DNA from: Dongia rigui
GTDB lineage: Bacteria > Pseudomonadota > Alphaproteobacteria > Dongiales > Dongiaceae
DNA: 64,000 nt
Direction of reading: 5' to 3'
Assembly: GCF_034044635.1 (NCBI RefSeq)
Contig: NZ_JAXCLX010000001.1
Span: 1,922,001-1,986,000 of the forward strand
Shown here in pieces: positions 1-8,486 of the stretch. Under the pieces are notes generated by a model that saw only the letters and a list, made by a program, of their open reading frames with translations, was not told the DNA's origin and made no database searches. Each line of letters opens with the position of its first letter. The first letter of the stretch is position 1. A program made the translations under genes and the position numbers.

Positions 1-448
1 GAGTGGTCCACAGGCCCAGCGAGATCGAGACCGGCATCTTGTCGAGGATAAGCTCTACCACCGGCCGGCCCTTGAAGAAGCTCTTGCCGAAATCGAAGGT
101 GAGATAGCTCTTCATCATCATGAAGAAGCGTTCATGCATCGGCTTGTCGAAACCATACATGCGCTCGATCTCGGCGATAAATTTGGGATCGAGTCCCCGG
201 GCGCCGCGATACTTGTTGTTGAGCTCAGTGAGGCTCGGCTGCTGGCCTGAGCCGCTGTTGCTCATTACCTCCGACCCGCCGCCCCCGGTGATGCGCGCGG
301 TGGAATCGATCGCCGTGCCTTTCAGCTTTGCGATCGTCTGCTCGACCGGCCCGCCGGGGGCTGCCTGGATGACAATAAAATTGATGACCATGATCCCGAG
401 CAAAGTCGGGATCATCAACAGCAGGCGGCGGACGATATAGGCGATCAT
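1..448 (-). CDS. yejB: YejB-type ABC transporter permease, 3' end beyond window
   Basis: This is the inner-membrane permease of a microcin C/oligopeptide (Yej) ABC importer. The start ATG is at 448 and about 149 codons are visible before the window edge cuts off the C-terminus. It opens with a membrane segment typical of this family (MIAYIVRRLLLMIPTLLG), followed by a motif IQAAPGGPVEQ and a long periplasmic insert, ending in ...DFGKSFFKGRPVVELILDKMPVS, which matches YejB rather than the shorter DppB permeases. It lies downstream of the binding-protein gene on the same strand, separated by a double-hairpin repeat. The permease yejE and ATPase yejF would be expected beyond position 1, which I cannot see. 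The assignment rests on family resemblance recognised by eye. Confidence 0.85.
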   Translation of the reverse strand, partial: MIAYIVRRLLLMIPTLLGIMVINFIVIQAAPGGPVEQTIAKLKGTAIDSTARITGGGGSEVMSNSGSGQQPSLTELNNKYRGARGLDPKFIAEIERMYGFDKPMHERFFMMMKSYLTFDFGKSFFKGRPVVELILDKMPVSISLGLWTT

Positions 449-475
449 TGCGGCGAGACCATAGAGGTGGAGATA

Positions 476-575
476 CCCCCTCTCCCTAACCCTCCCCCAC
501 GTTGGGGGGAGGGGACTAGGCCGAGCTCTCTCTTCTCCCTCCCCCCAACGTGGGGGAGGGTCGGGGAGAGGGGGT
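476..575. repeat. GC-rich double-hairpin intergenic repeat, copy 1
   Basis: Two short palindromes, CCCTCCCCCACGTTGG... and its inverted partner ...CCAACGTGGGGGAGGG, face each other across about 25 bases and are flanked by outer arms CCCTCTCCC and GGGAGAGGG, so the element can fold into one large cruciform. It fills the gap between the yejA-like stop and the yejB start, so it would lie inside the operon transcript. Close copies occur at 19445-19554 and 23171-23294. Confidence 0.85.
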
Positions 576-602
576 GGTTCGAACCGACCCGCACCATGCC
601 CG

Positions 603-2645
603 TCACTTCGCCTTTTTGCGCTTCAGCACGGCGGCGCCGATGACGACCAGAATGACACCACCGACGATATAGAGCACGTAGCCGAGCGGCGAGGAGCCGC
701 GATTGGTCGGCGCGGCCGGTGCCGCAGCCGATGTCGCCGTACTAGCGGCGTCGCTGGTGGCCGACGACGTCGCTGTAGAGGCGGCAGCATCCGCCGGTGC
801 CGCTTGAGCAGCCTTTGCGGCGAGGGCCTTTTCTTTGGCAGGATCGAGCCACCACGCGGAGAGGCCGATACCATAGGTGGGTTCCGGCAGCTTGTCGGGA
901 CGACCGAACTTATCCCAATAGGCGATGCGGTTCGCGCTCATATGGAAATTCGGCACCACGAAATAGTGCCATTGCAGGACGCGATCAAGAACGCGGCAAT
1001 AAATGATCAGGTCATGGCGGCTGGGCGCAGCGATCAGCCCTTCGATCAGTTGATCGATGACCGGGTCCTTGATGCCAACCTCATTGCGGCCGCCAGAGGA
1101 ATCGGCCGATGCTGAGCCCCAGAATTCCCGCTGTTCATTTCCAGGCGAAGGCGATTGCCCAAAGCTCGATACTTTCATGTCGTAATCGTAATCGTCGGTC
1201 CGCCTCTGGTACTGCGCCGTATCGACAGCGCGCAGCTCGCCCTTCACGCCGAGACGCTGCAGCGATTTAACGTAGGGCTGCACTATGCGGTCGAAACCAT
1301 CGCCAGCCTGCATCAAGAATTCGAATTCAAACGGCTTGCCATCCTTCATGCGCTGACCGTTCTGGAGTTTCCAGCCTGCTTCCTCGAGCAGGGCCGCGGC
1401 CTTAGCCAGATTTTCGGCATTGGTGCCACTGCCATCGCTGACCGGCGGATTGTATTCGGTGGTAAAGACCTCGTCCGGGATTTTGCCGCGCAGGGGCTCC
1501 AGAATCTTCAGTTCCTCCGGCGAAGGCAGACCTTTTGCTTCCATCTCGGAATTGCCAAAATAGCTGCGCGAGCGGGTGTATTGCCCGTAGAACAGCGTCT
1601 TGTTCGACCATTCGAAATCGAAGGCAAGGATCATCGCCTGACGTACGCGTGGATCCTGAAACAGGGGGCGTCGCAGATTCATGGCGAAGCCTTGCATCCC
1701 GTCAGGGTTGTCGTCGGGGATTAGAACTTTCTTGATCCGACCGTCCCTCAGCGCAGGCGAGTCATAGCTCGTCGCCCAGGCCTTGGCGCTATTCTCGGCG
1801 CGAATATCGAAAGCACCGCCTTTGAAGGCTTCCAGCATGACCGTCGGATCTCGGTAGTAATCCGTACGCAAGATATCGAAGTTGTTGGTGCCGATATTGA
1901 CCGGCAAATCCTTACCCCAGTAATTGGGATCCCGCTCCATTGTGATCGAGCGCCCGGCCTCGTAGCTCTTGAGCTTGTAGGGGCCGCTGCCCAGCGGCAC
2001 GTCGAGTGACGGCTCCTCGAAATTGCGCCCTTCCCAATAATGCTTTGCCAGCACGGGCAGTTCGCCCATGATGCCGGGCAGTTCGCGATTATCCTTTGAC
2101 GTGAAGGTAAACTTGACGCGCGCGGCGTCGAGCACCTCAGCCTTTTCCACGTTGGCGTAGTAGAAGCGATAGAGTGGCGCCCCTTTCTCTTTCAAAATGT
2201 TGAAGGAGAAGACGACATCCTCCGGCGTAATCGGCTTGCCATCCTGCCAGCGCGCTTCCTTTCGAAGCGTGAAGATGATCCAGGAATTATCCTTCGCCAC
2301 TTCCATGCTTTCGGCGATCAGGCCGTAATTGGTCAAAGTATCGTCGTCGATGCGGGTCGTAAGAGTCTCGAACATGCCGCCGAGGCCAGCAGCGTCGCCA
2401 CGTACGATATAGGGATTGAAACTGTCGAAACTGCCCGTGGCAGCCGTCCGTAGCGTACCGCCCTTGGGGGCATCGGGATTGACATAATCGAGGTGCTTGA
2501 AGTCGGCCGGATATTTCGGCGCGTCATTCACCGTGACGGCATGTGTCGTGTAACTGTCCTGCGCGGAGGCCGAGCCAATGCTGATGGCACCGGCACCGGC
2601 ACCGAGGACCAGAATAAGAGCGAGGGCGGCAACGCGATGGAGCAT
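603..2645 (-). CDS. yejA: YejA-type ABC substrate-binding protein with C-terminal membrane anchor
   Basis: Periplasmic solute-binding protein (SBP family 5) of the Yej microcin C/oligopeptide importer. Visible family features are the Sec signal peptide (LALILVLGAGAGA...ASAQ), HLDYVNPDAPKGG near the mature N-terminus, FDSFNPYIVRG and RKEARWQDGKPITPEDV. The start at 2645 (680 residues) is preferred over an upstream in-frame ATG at 2675 because GGGAAGG lies just before it. The odd part is the C-terminus: after the binding domain comes a roughly 45-residue Ala/Ser/Thr linker, then a hydrophobic span (YVLYIVGGVILVVIGAAVL) and a basic end RKKAK. Ordinary YejA proteins lack this, so the protein is probably tethered to the inner membrane at its C-terminus. 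It precedes the permease gene on the same strand. Confidence 0.88.
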   Translation of the reverse strand: MLHRVAALALILVLGAGAGAISIGSASAQDSYTTHAVTVNDAPKYPADFKHLDYVNPDAPKGGTLRTAATGSFDSFNPYIVRGDAAGLGGMFETLTTRIDDDTLTNYGLIAESMEVAKDNSWIIFTLRKEARWQDGKPITPEDVVFSFNILKEKGAPLYRFYYANVEKAEVLDAARVKFTFTSKDNRELPGIMGELPVLAKHYWEGRNFEEPSLDVPLGSGPYKLKSYEAGRSITMERDPNYWGKDLPVNIGTNNFDILRTDYYRDPTVMLEAFKGGAFDIRAENSAKAWATSYDSPALRDGRIKKVLIPDDNPDGMQGFAMNLRRPLFQDPRVRQAMILAFDFEWSNKTLFYGQYTRSRSYFGNSEMEAKGLPSPEELKILEPLRGKIPDEVFTTEYNPPVSDGSGTNAENLAKAAALLEEAGWKLQNGQRMKDGKPFEFEFLMQAGDGFDRIVQPYVKSLQRLGVKGELRAVDTAQYQRRTDDYDYDMKVSSFGQSPSPGNEQREFWGSASADSSGGRNEVGIKDPVIDQLIEGLIAAPSRHDLIIYCRVLDRVLQWHYFVVPNFHMSANRIAYWDKFGRPDKLPEPTYGIGLSAWWLDPAKEKALAAKAAQAAPADAAASTATSSATSDAASTATSAAAPAAPTNRGSSPLGYVLYIVGGVILVVIGAAVLKRKKAK

Positions 2646-2745
2646 GAAAAGCCTTCCCGGAATGCGAAGCGACATCTTTTGCCGCGAAGCATAGCGGAAC
2701 CTTTGCGCGCTCGGAAAGCCTTTAAATCAAAGGCGTTACGCCGGA

Positions 2746-3531
2746 TCAGCCATTAATGAGGGCGAGTGCCGCGTCGAGTATGCGCTTGTCGCCGGCGGCC
2801 ACCACGGCATCGCCCGATTTGGTGTGGAGGGGCTTGCCCGCCCAATCGGTGATATGGGCGCCGGCGCCTTCCAGCACCGGGACCAGCGACAGGTAGTCAT
2901 AGATGCCGAGGGTCTTTTCGACCACGAGGTCGATGAAGCCGGTGGCCACCATGCCGTATTGATAGCAATCCCCGCCATAGGTCGCCGATTTCACAGCACC
3001 GGCGATGCGGTCATGGGCGCCCTGCGCCTCGCCCTGGAACATCTGCGGCAGGGCGGCCGAGAAATAGGCATCCTTGAGACCGGCACAGGCACGGGCCTTC
3101 ACCGGATCACCATTGAGCGTCGTGGCATGGCCCGCGGCGCCGATCCAGCAATCGGAGAGGATCGGCATGTCGATGACGCCCAGCACCGGCTTGCCGCCCT
3201 GGGTCAACGCAATGAGCGTGCCGAAGGTGGGCCTTCCGGTGACGAAGGCGCGCGTCCCGTCCAAGGGATCGAGCACCCAGACGAATTCGGCCTCGGCATT
3301 CTCGGCGCCGAATTCCTCGCCGATGATGCCGTGGGCCGGAAACGCCTTGTTGATGGCAGCACGCAAGGCCGCTTCGCATTCGCGGTCGGCCTTGGTCACC
3401 GGGCTTTCATCACCTTTCGAGATGATGTCGAGCTTGGTCCGGTAATAGCCGCGCAGGATCGGCCGGCTGATATCGACGAGGCTTTTGGCCAACGTCAGGA
3501 ATTCGGCCGGGATCGCCGCCGGGGCTGCCAT
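2746..3531 (-). CDS. hisN: Inositol-monophosphatase-family phosphatase, probable histidinol-phosphatase
   Basis: Mg-dependent phosphatase of the IMPase superfamily, 261 residues. Metal-binding motifs are complete: GEE at residues 71-73, DPLDGT at 88-93, and the late GGDCYQYGMVATGFIDLVVE block around residue 200. The latter block and the overall length fit the HisN-type histidinol-phosphate phosphatase of alphaproteobacteria, which performs the penultimate step of histidine synthesis; inositol or another sugar phosphate cannot be excluded from sequence alone. It starts 21 bases after the cycM stop on the same strand, so the two are probably cotranscribed, and it is followed by the yejA-like gene. 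Confidence 0.8.
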   Translation of the reverse strand: MAAPAAIPAEFLTLAKSLVDISRPILRGYYRTKLDIISKGDESPVTKADRECEAALRAAINKAFPAHGIIGEEFGAENAEAEFVWVLDPLDGTRAFVTGRPTFGTLIALTQGGKPVLGVIDMPILSDCWIGAAGHATTLNGDPVKARACAGLKDAYFSAALPQMFQGEAQGAHDRIAGAVKSATYGGDCYQYGMVATGFIDLVVEKTLGIYDYLSLVPVLEGAGAHITDWAGKPLHTKSGDAVVAAGDKRILDAALALING

Positions 3532-3552
3532 GATGCGTGTATTCTCGGGGCG

Positions 3553-4104
3553 TTATTGCGGCAGCGGGGCCGGCGAATCCGCCTGATCACGCAGCCAGCG
3601 CAGCAGGGCCGCACGATCTTCCGGCTTCTTCAAGCCCGCAAAGCTCATCTTCGTGCCCTTGGCATAGGCCTTCGGGTTGGTCAGGAACTGGTCGAGATGA
3701 TCGAAATCCCACGTGATCTTGAGATTCTTGATCGTGTCGGAATAGGCGAAATCTTCCTTGTGGGCCGAATGGTTGCCGACGATGCCCCAGAGGTTCGGGC
3801 CGACGCGGTTCGGACCGCCGCTCTCGAACGTGTGGCAGGTCTTGCATTTCGAGGCGACCTTCTCGCCCGCAGCCGGGTCGGCGGCGGCGATCAACGGCAC
3901 CGAGGAGACCGGTGCGGCGTCCGGGGTCGCTGCGGCCGGGGCGGCGGCTTCGCCCGCACCCTCAGCAGCGCCACCTTCGGCGGCTTCTTCATGGGCGCTG
4001 CCTTCCGGCGCACCGTAAATGATGTTGGAGACCAGACCGACCGAAAGGGTCAGCATGCCGCCGACCAGGACCGCAGCGGCGATCTTGTTGGCTTCCAAAG
4101 ACAT
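3553..4104 (-). CDS. cycM: Membrane-anchored class I cytochrome c
   Basis: A 183-residue cytochrome c with an uncleaved N-terminal membrane anchor (residues about 8-30, IAAAVLVGGMLTLSVGLVSN), an Ala/Glu/Pro-rich flexible linker (residues 35-75) and a C-terminal haem domain. The haem attachment motif CKTCH is at 87-91, followed by GPNLWGIVG and the axial Met in KGTKMSFAG at about 153. This arrangement is that of CycM/cytochrome c552 of rhizobia and Paracoccus, which carries electrons from the bc1 complex to cytochrome c oxidase at the periplasmic face. It is divergent from kdsB, an arrangement I associate with this part of alphaproteobacterial genomes. Confidence 0.9.
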   Translation of the reverse strand: MSLEANKIAAAVLVGGMLTLSVGLVSNIIYGAPEGSAHEEAAEGGAAEGAGEAAAPAAATPDAAPVSSVPLIAAADPAAGEKVASKCKTCHTFESGGPNRVGPNLWGIVGNHSAHKEDFAYSDTIKNLKITWDFDHLDQFLTNPKAYAKGTKMSFAGLKKPEDRAALLRWLRDQADSPAPLPQ

Positions 4105-4444
4105 TCGACTTCATCCCTCATGGCTTATGCGCGACGAAACAGCCGCTGGACCCCTACCTTCTTGGGAACAGCGACTTACCCCGACCCGCCGCGCGGTATA
4201 TTGGCTAGTCAAAGGGGCCACAACTCGGCGCGGAATTTAACCGCTTCCGTCGTCCCTGTCCAATACCGCAGCAAGCGATAGGGGAAATAGGCGCCTGGCT
4301 TCGGACGATTTTCTTATAGGGCAGGCTCGGGCTTTGATTTCCGGGGCTTAGCGGCATAATGTCGCGGCCCCGGCACCCTCGCCTTCAGGCAGAAGCTGGG
4401 GCCATCACGTGCCGTCTCCAGCCCCTCTCTTGCAGAACCCGACC
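4105..4444. other. Divergent intergenic region between cycM and kdsB
   Basis: About 340 bases with no convincing gene. It must hold the promoters of both flanking divergent genes, and includes AT-richer patches such as GGTATATTGG near 4195 and TTTTCTTATAGGG near 4310. I cannot assign -35/-10 pairs with confidence. Confidence 0.5.
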
Positions 4445-5209
4445 ATGACCCGCCCCAGCCATACCGTCATCCTCATCCCCGCCCGCATGGCCTCGACGCG
4501 CCTCCCCGACAAGCCGTTGGCCGACATTCACGGCGCCCCCATGATCGTCCATGTCTGGCGCCGGGCGATGGAAGCGGGCATCGGCCCGGTCTTCGTCGCC
4601 TGCGCGGAAGAGGCCATCAAGAGGGCGGTCGAGGCGGCCGGCGGCCAGGCGGTCTTGACCGACCCCAACCACCCTTCCGGTTCCGACCGCATTTTTGAGG
4701 CGCTCACCAAGATCGATCCCGCGGGAAAGTTCGACGCCATCGTCAACGTCCAGGGTGACCTGCCGACCCTTGATCCGGCCCTCATCCGCCGCGCCCTTGA
4801 TCCGCTGGTCGAGGCCAGCGTCGACATCGCGACGCTGGCGGTCGAGATCACGCGCGAGGAAGAACGCACCAACCCCAATGTCGTGAAGGCGGTGGCGGCC
4901 TTTCAACCGAACGGCAACGGCATCGCCCGCGCGCTCTATTTCAGCCGCGCCACCACACCGGCCAATGCCGATGGCAAGACGGGGCCGCATTATCACCATA
5001 TCGGCCTCTACACCTATCGTCGGGCGGCGCTGGAGCGCTTCGTCAAACTGTCACCCGGTATTCTCGAACAGCGCGAGAAGCTGGAACAGTTGCGCGCCCT
5101 GGAGAACAACATGCGCATCGACGTGGCGCTCGTTGACACCCTGCCGCTCGGTGTCGATACTCCGGCCGAACTCGAACGGGCGCGCGCACTTTTGGCGCCC
5201 CGCAAATAA
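4445..5209 (+). CDS. kdsB: 3-deoxy-manno-octulosonate cytidylyltransferase (CMP-KDO synthetase)
   Basis: Activates KDO with CTP to CMP-KDO for lipid A-core assembly, a cytosolic enzyme. The N-terminal nucleotide-binding motif [21 protein letters not shown], the QGDLPTLDP motif and HIGLYTYRR are all characteristic. The ATG at 4445 gives 254 residues, the usual family length; a GTG at 4409 would add 12 residues ahead of the conserved start. The presence of the enzyme implies an outer membrane with KDO-containing LPS. It is followed at 25 bases by pheA on the same strand. Confidence 0.95.
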   Translation: MTRPSHTVILIPARMASTRLPDKPLADIHGAPMIVHVWRRAMEAGIGPVFVACAEEAIKRAVEAAGGQAVLTDPNHPSGSDRIFEALTKIDPAGKFDAIVNVQGDLPTLDPALIRRALDPLVEASVDIATLAVEITREEERTNPNVVKAVAAFQPNGNGIARALYFSRATTPANADGKTGPHYHHIGLYTYRRAALERFVKLSPGILEQREKLEQLRALENNMRIDVALVDTLPLGVDTPAELERARALLAPRK

Positions 5210-5234
5210 CATCTGATAAAAGGTAGCAGCGGTC

Positions 5235-6086
5235 TTGAACGCAGCAGTCAACAACACCATCGCCTTCCAAGGGGTGCCCGGGGCCTATTCGAACCTGTCC
5301 TGCCGCGCCGCCTTCCCGGACATGACTGCGCTGCCCTGCCCGTCATTCGAGGACATGTTTGCAGCCGTTCATGAGGGGCGCGCGCGTCTCGCCATGGTGC
5401 CGATCGAAAACTCGGTCGCCGGCCGCGTCGCCGACATCCATCATCTGCTGCCGGATTCGGGCCTCCACATCGTTGGCGAACATTTCCAGCGCGTGAATCA
5501 TCAGCTGCTGGGGGTGAGGGGCGCCAAGCTTGCCGACATCAAAACCGCCTCAAGCCATATCCAGGCTTTGAGCCAGTGCCGCAACAATCTGCGCAGCCTC
5601 GGCATCAAGCCGGTGGTGCATGCCGATACCGCGGGCGCCGCCGCCGATCTTGCGCAGCGCGGCGACAAGACCGCCGCCGCCGTTGCTTCATCCCTTGCGG
5701 CTGAGATTTATGATCTTGAGGTGCTGAAACCAGACCTCGAAGACGCCCCGCACAACACCACGCGCTTCGTGGTGATGGCGCAGGAACCCATCGACCCCGA
5801 TCCCGCCAAGGGACCGATCATCACCAGCTTCGTATTCAAGGTACGCTCGGTGCCGGCAGCGCTTTACAAGGCGCTGGGCGGTTTCGCCACCAACGGCGTC
5901 AACATCACCAAGCTGGAGAGCTACATGCTCGACGGGCATTTCTCGTCGACGCAGTTCTATGCCGATATCGACGGCCATCCGGACCAGCGCCTGGTGCGAT
6001 TGGCCCTTGAAGAACTCTCGTTCTTCTCGCGCGAGGTCCGCATCCTGGGTGTCTATCCGGCGTCGAAATTCCGCCAGCAGGATTAG
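5235..6086 (+). CDS. pheA: Prephenate dehydratase
   Basis: Converts prephenate to phenylpyruvate in phenylalanine synthesis, 283 residues, the stand-alone (no chorismate mutase) form. The catalytic domain begins [18 protein letters not shown], contains [12 protein letters not shown] and the TRF motif at about 176-178, and is followed by a C-terminal ACT regulatory domain (KLESYMLDG near 227-233, in place of the ESRP motif of enterobacterial PheA). The start is TTG at 5235, because no ATG or GTG precedes the conserved N-terminus in frame. Its stop overlaps the stop of the convergent ABC ATPase gene by four bases. Confidence 0.95.
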   Translation: MNAAVNNTIAFQGVPGAYSNLSCRAAFPDMTALPCPSFEDMFAAVHEGRARLAMVPIENSVAGRVADIHHLLPDSGLHIVGEHFQRVNHQLLGVRGAKLADIKTASSHIQALSQCRNNLRSLGIKPVVHADTAGAAADLAQRGDKTAAAVASSLAAEIYDLEVLKPDLEDAPHNTTRFVVMAQEPIDPDPAKGPIITSFVFKVRSVPAALYKALGGFATNGVNITKLESYMLDGHFSSTQFYADIDGHPDQRLVRLALEELSFFSREVRILGVYPASKFRQQD

Positions 6087-6895
6087 GCCGCGGCGGCTGG
6101 CGTCACACCCAGCTCCGCCAGCACGCGGTCGCGCAAGCTAATGAACCTTGGGTCCGAGCGATCCCGTACGGCACCCAGATCGACCGGCAGGATATCGCGG
6201 ATGCGGCCGGGATGCGGCTCCATGACGACGATGCGGTCGCCGAGATAGACGGCCTCATCCACATCATGCGTCACCAGGATCGCGGTGATGCCTTCCTGCC
6301 GCACGATGCGGCGAATCTCGTCCTGGAGCCGCAGGCGCGTCAAGGCATCGAGGGCACCCAAGGGTTCATCGAGCAGCAACAGGCGCGGTCGGTTGGCAAG
6401 GGCTCGCGCGATGGCGACGCGCTGCTGCATGCCGCCCGAAAGCTGTGCCGGGTAGGCCTCGGCAAAATCGGTGAGACCCACCAACGCCAGATGCGCATCG
6501 ATGGTCGCTTGTGCCGCGGCCTTCGAAAGGCCCGACCGGCGCAGCGCCACCGCCACATTGCCAGTGACTGTCAGCCATGGCAGCAGCCGGTGTTCTTGGA
6601 ACACGATGCCGCGATCGAGCGACGGACCGGTGACACGGCGGCCATCGACCTGGATGACGCCGCTGGTGGGGCTGTCGAGGCCAAGGATGAGGCGCAGCAA
6701 TGTCGACTTGCCGCAGCCCGAGGCACCGACGATGGCGATGAACTCGCCTTGATTGACCGCGAGGTCGATGCCGGTCAGCGCCGCGACGCTCTTGCCTTTC
6801 AGCGCGAACGTCTTTGAAACCTGACTGATCTCGACGACCGGCGCAGCGCTTCCAAGATCGGCAGCGACAGGAGCATGCGGATTCTGTGCGTTCAT
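6083..6895 (-). CDS. ABC transporter ATP-binding protein, SsuB/TauB type
   Basis: Cytosolic ATPase of a nitrate/sulfonate/taurine-type importer, 270 residues. Walker [10 protein letters not shown] is at 57-65, the Q-loop follows at FQEHRLLPW, the signature LSGGMQQ at 152-158 and Walker B LLLLDEP at 172-178, with the switch His in LVTHDVDEA. The high conservation of EHRLLPW and LGALD is typical of SsuB/TauB/NrtD. Last gene of a six-gene minus-strand operon; its ATG overlaps the preceding stop in an ATGA arrangement, so translation is probably coupled. Confidence 0.93.
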   Translation of the reverse strand: MNAQNPHAPVAADLGSAAPVVEISQVSKTFALKGKSVAALTGIDLAVNQGEFIAIVGASGCGKSTLLRLILGLDSPTSGVIQVDGRRVTGPSLDRGIVFQEHRLLPWLTVTGNVAVALRRSGLSKAAAQATIDAHLALVGLTDFAEAYPAQLSGGMQQRVAIARALANRPRLLLLDEPLGALDALTRLRLQDEIRRIVRQEGITAILVTHDVDEAVYLGDRIVVMEPHPGRIRDILPVDLGAVRDRSDPRFISLRDRVLAELGVTPAAAA

Positions 6896-7653
6896 TTTCC
6901 TCTCCCGTGAACAAGGCGGCGTTCCGCCAGAGCGGCGAGCTTATTGAAGATGATGCCGATGACGCCCATGAGCAGGATGGCGACCAGGACGAGATCCATC
7001 TGGAACAGCTGGCGCCCCTCCATCAGGCGCCCGCCCAGCCCCGGCGCGATGGTCATGAACAGCTCGGCAGCGATGGTGGCCTGCCAGGCATAGATAAGGC
7101 CGGCATGAAGCCCAGTGAAGATCGCCGGCAAGGCGCCCGGCAGCGCGATGAAGCGGATGAAATCAAGCCGGCGGAAGGTGAGTGCCCGCGCCAGTTCCAC
7201 ATGCGCCGCCGGGATCGCCGCGACACCCTGCCAGGTATTGATGACATTGGGCTGGAAAGCGGCAAAGGCGATGAAGGCGACCTTGCCGATCTCGCCCGCG
7301 CCAAACCAGACCGAGATCAACGGCACCCAGGCAAAAAGCGCGATCTGCCGGTGCACCAGCAGGCTGGGACCGACGATGCGGGCGGCAAGGGGCGAGAAGC
7401 CCAGCACAAGACCCAAACCGACGCCGATCAAACTCCCGATCACAAAGCCGGCCAGATCGCGCAGCAGGCTGAGGCCCAGATCTTCCGCGAGCGTGCCTGC
7501 CCGCAATTCGTTGAGGAAACGTGTTGCCAGATCCTGCAGCGGCGGCAGGAAGTTCTGATCGGCAAACCCCGTGACACTCGCCACCTGCCACAATGCCAGC
7601 AGCAGGACCGGCAGCACAAAACCAAGCGTCCAGAGGCGGGATCCCGTCGGCAT
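6892..7653 (-). CDS. ABC transporter permease, SsuC/TauC type (first of two)
   Basis: Inner-membrane permease of 253 residues, starting [29 protein letters not shown]. The binding-protein-dependent transport domain includes [25 protein letters not shown], the EAA loop contacting the ATPase, and [13 protein letters not shown] near the end. The gene begins at the ATG at 7653, which overlaps the stop of the upstream permease gene by one base (TGATG). The open frame continues upstream but has no permease character there. It shares the fold of its neighbour at 7653-8486 but is clearly a separate paralogue. Confidence 0.93.
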   Translation of the reverse strand: MPTGSRLWTLGFVLPVLLLALWQVASVTGFADQNFLPPLQDLATRFLNELRAGTLAEDLGLSLLRDLAGFVIGSLIGVGLGLVLGFSPLAARIVGPSLLVHRQIALFAWVPLISVWFGAGEIGKVAFIAFAAFQPNVINTWQGVAAIPAAHVELARALTFRRLDFIRFIALPGALPAIFTGLHAGLIYAWQATIAAELFMTIAPGLGGRLMEGRQLFQMDLVLVAILLMGVIGIIFNKLAALAERRLVHGRGK

Positions 7654-8486
7654 CAGCGGATCTCCCAGCGCTGGAAATAGGCGGCAGCGCGACCAAGCAA
7701 CCAATCGGTGACAAGCCCGATGAGGCCGATCGCCACCATTGCCGTCAACACCAGTTCCAATTGGAACAACTGCCGGCCATAGGCCATCAGATAGCCAAGC
7801 CCCTCGGTCGAGGCGAGAAGCTCGACGGCGATCAACGTCTGCCAGGCATTGGCGGCAGCTTCGCGCAGGCCCGTGAATATCGCCGGCATCGCCGCCGGCA
7901 GCACGATGTGGCGCAATGTCTCGACGGGCGACAGCAGGAACACGGCGCCCACTTCGAGATAGCGCCCCGGCACGTCGCGGATCCCCTGATAGGTGCCGAG
8001 GGTCACCGGCACGAAAGCCGCGAGGGCGATGATCGCGGTCTTCAATTCCTCGTCGATCCCAAGAAGCAGGATGAGGAGCGGAATCCACCCCACGATCGGC
8101 ACCTGGCTCACCGCCAGGAACAAGGGATCGATCAGCGCCTTCAACCGCCCCGACAGCGCCATGGCGCCGCCGATGACAAGGCCGATCCCGGCACCCACGG
8201 CAAATCCGCGCAGGACGCGTGTCAATGAGATGAAGCTGTCGCTCCACAGCGTGCCGTCGACGGCAGCGTCGTGGATGGTCTGCCACACCACGTCGGGTGA
8301 TGGCAGAATCTGCTCGGGCAGCCAGCCGAACTGCGCACTGGCCGCCCAAAGCAGAAGCAGGAAGACAGGCAGAAGAAAGCCCACCAGCGGCCGCGCACTT
8401 GGCAAAGATACGCGCGGCACGCTGCTCACCCCGTCGGCGAGAGGCCCAGTGAAGGGCCGCGCCGAAGAGATTTGGGCTTCAGACAT
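7653..8486 (-). CDS. ABC transporter permease, SsuC/TauC type (second of two)
   Basis: Inner-membrane permease of 277 residues with about six spans. The EAA loop reads PVETLRHIVLPAAMPAIFTGLREAAANAW, with AYGRQLFQLELVL near the C-terminus, as in SsuC. Its start overlaps the binding-protein stop by one base (TAATG) and its stop overlaps the next permease start by one base, so the two permeases should be made in equal amounts and may form a heterodimer instead of the homodimer usual in SsuABC/TauABC. The exact substrate is not readable from the permeases. Confidence 0.93.
   Translation of the reverse strand: MSEAQISSARPFTGPLADGVSSVPRVSLPSARPLVGFLLPVFLLLLWAASAQFGWLPEQILPSPDVVWQTIHDAAVDGTLWSDSFISLTRVLRGFAVGAGIGLVIGGAMALSGRLKALIDPLFLAVSQVPIVGWIPLLILLLGIDEELKTAIIALAAFVPVTLGTYQGIRDVPGRYLEVGAVFLLSPVETLRHIVLPAAMPAIFTGLREAAANAWQTLIAVELLASTEGLGYLMAYGRQLFQLELVLTAMVAIGLIGLVTDWLLGRAAAYFQRWEIR

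Noticed and set aside
574-590. GGTTCGAACC resembling a tRNA T-loop
   Set aside because: No acceptor, D or anticodon stem surrounds it; it is a chance palindrome next to the repeat.
2824-4281. 485-codon plus-strand open frame opposite hisN and cycM
   Set aside because: Antisense shadow of two genes with intact catalytic and haem motifs.
7654-8349. Upstream part of the long open frame that contains the permease at 6892-7653
   Set aside because: It is an overlapping frame of the second permease gene, with an Arg/Ala-rich nonsense composition. The permease starts at 7653, overlapping the upstream stop.
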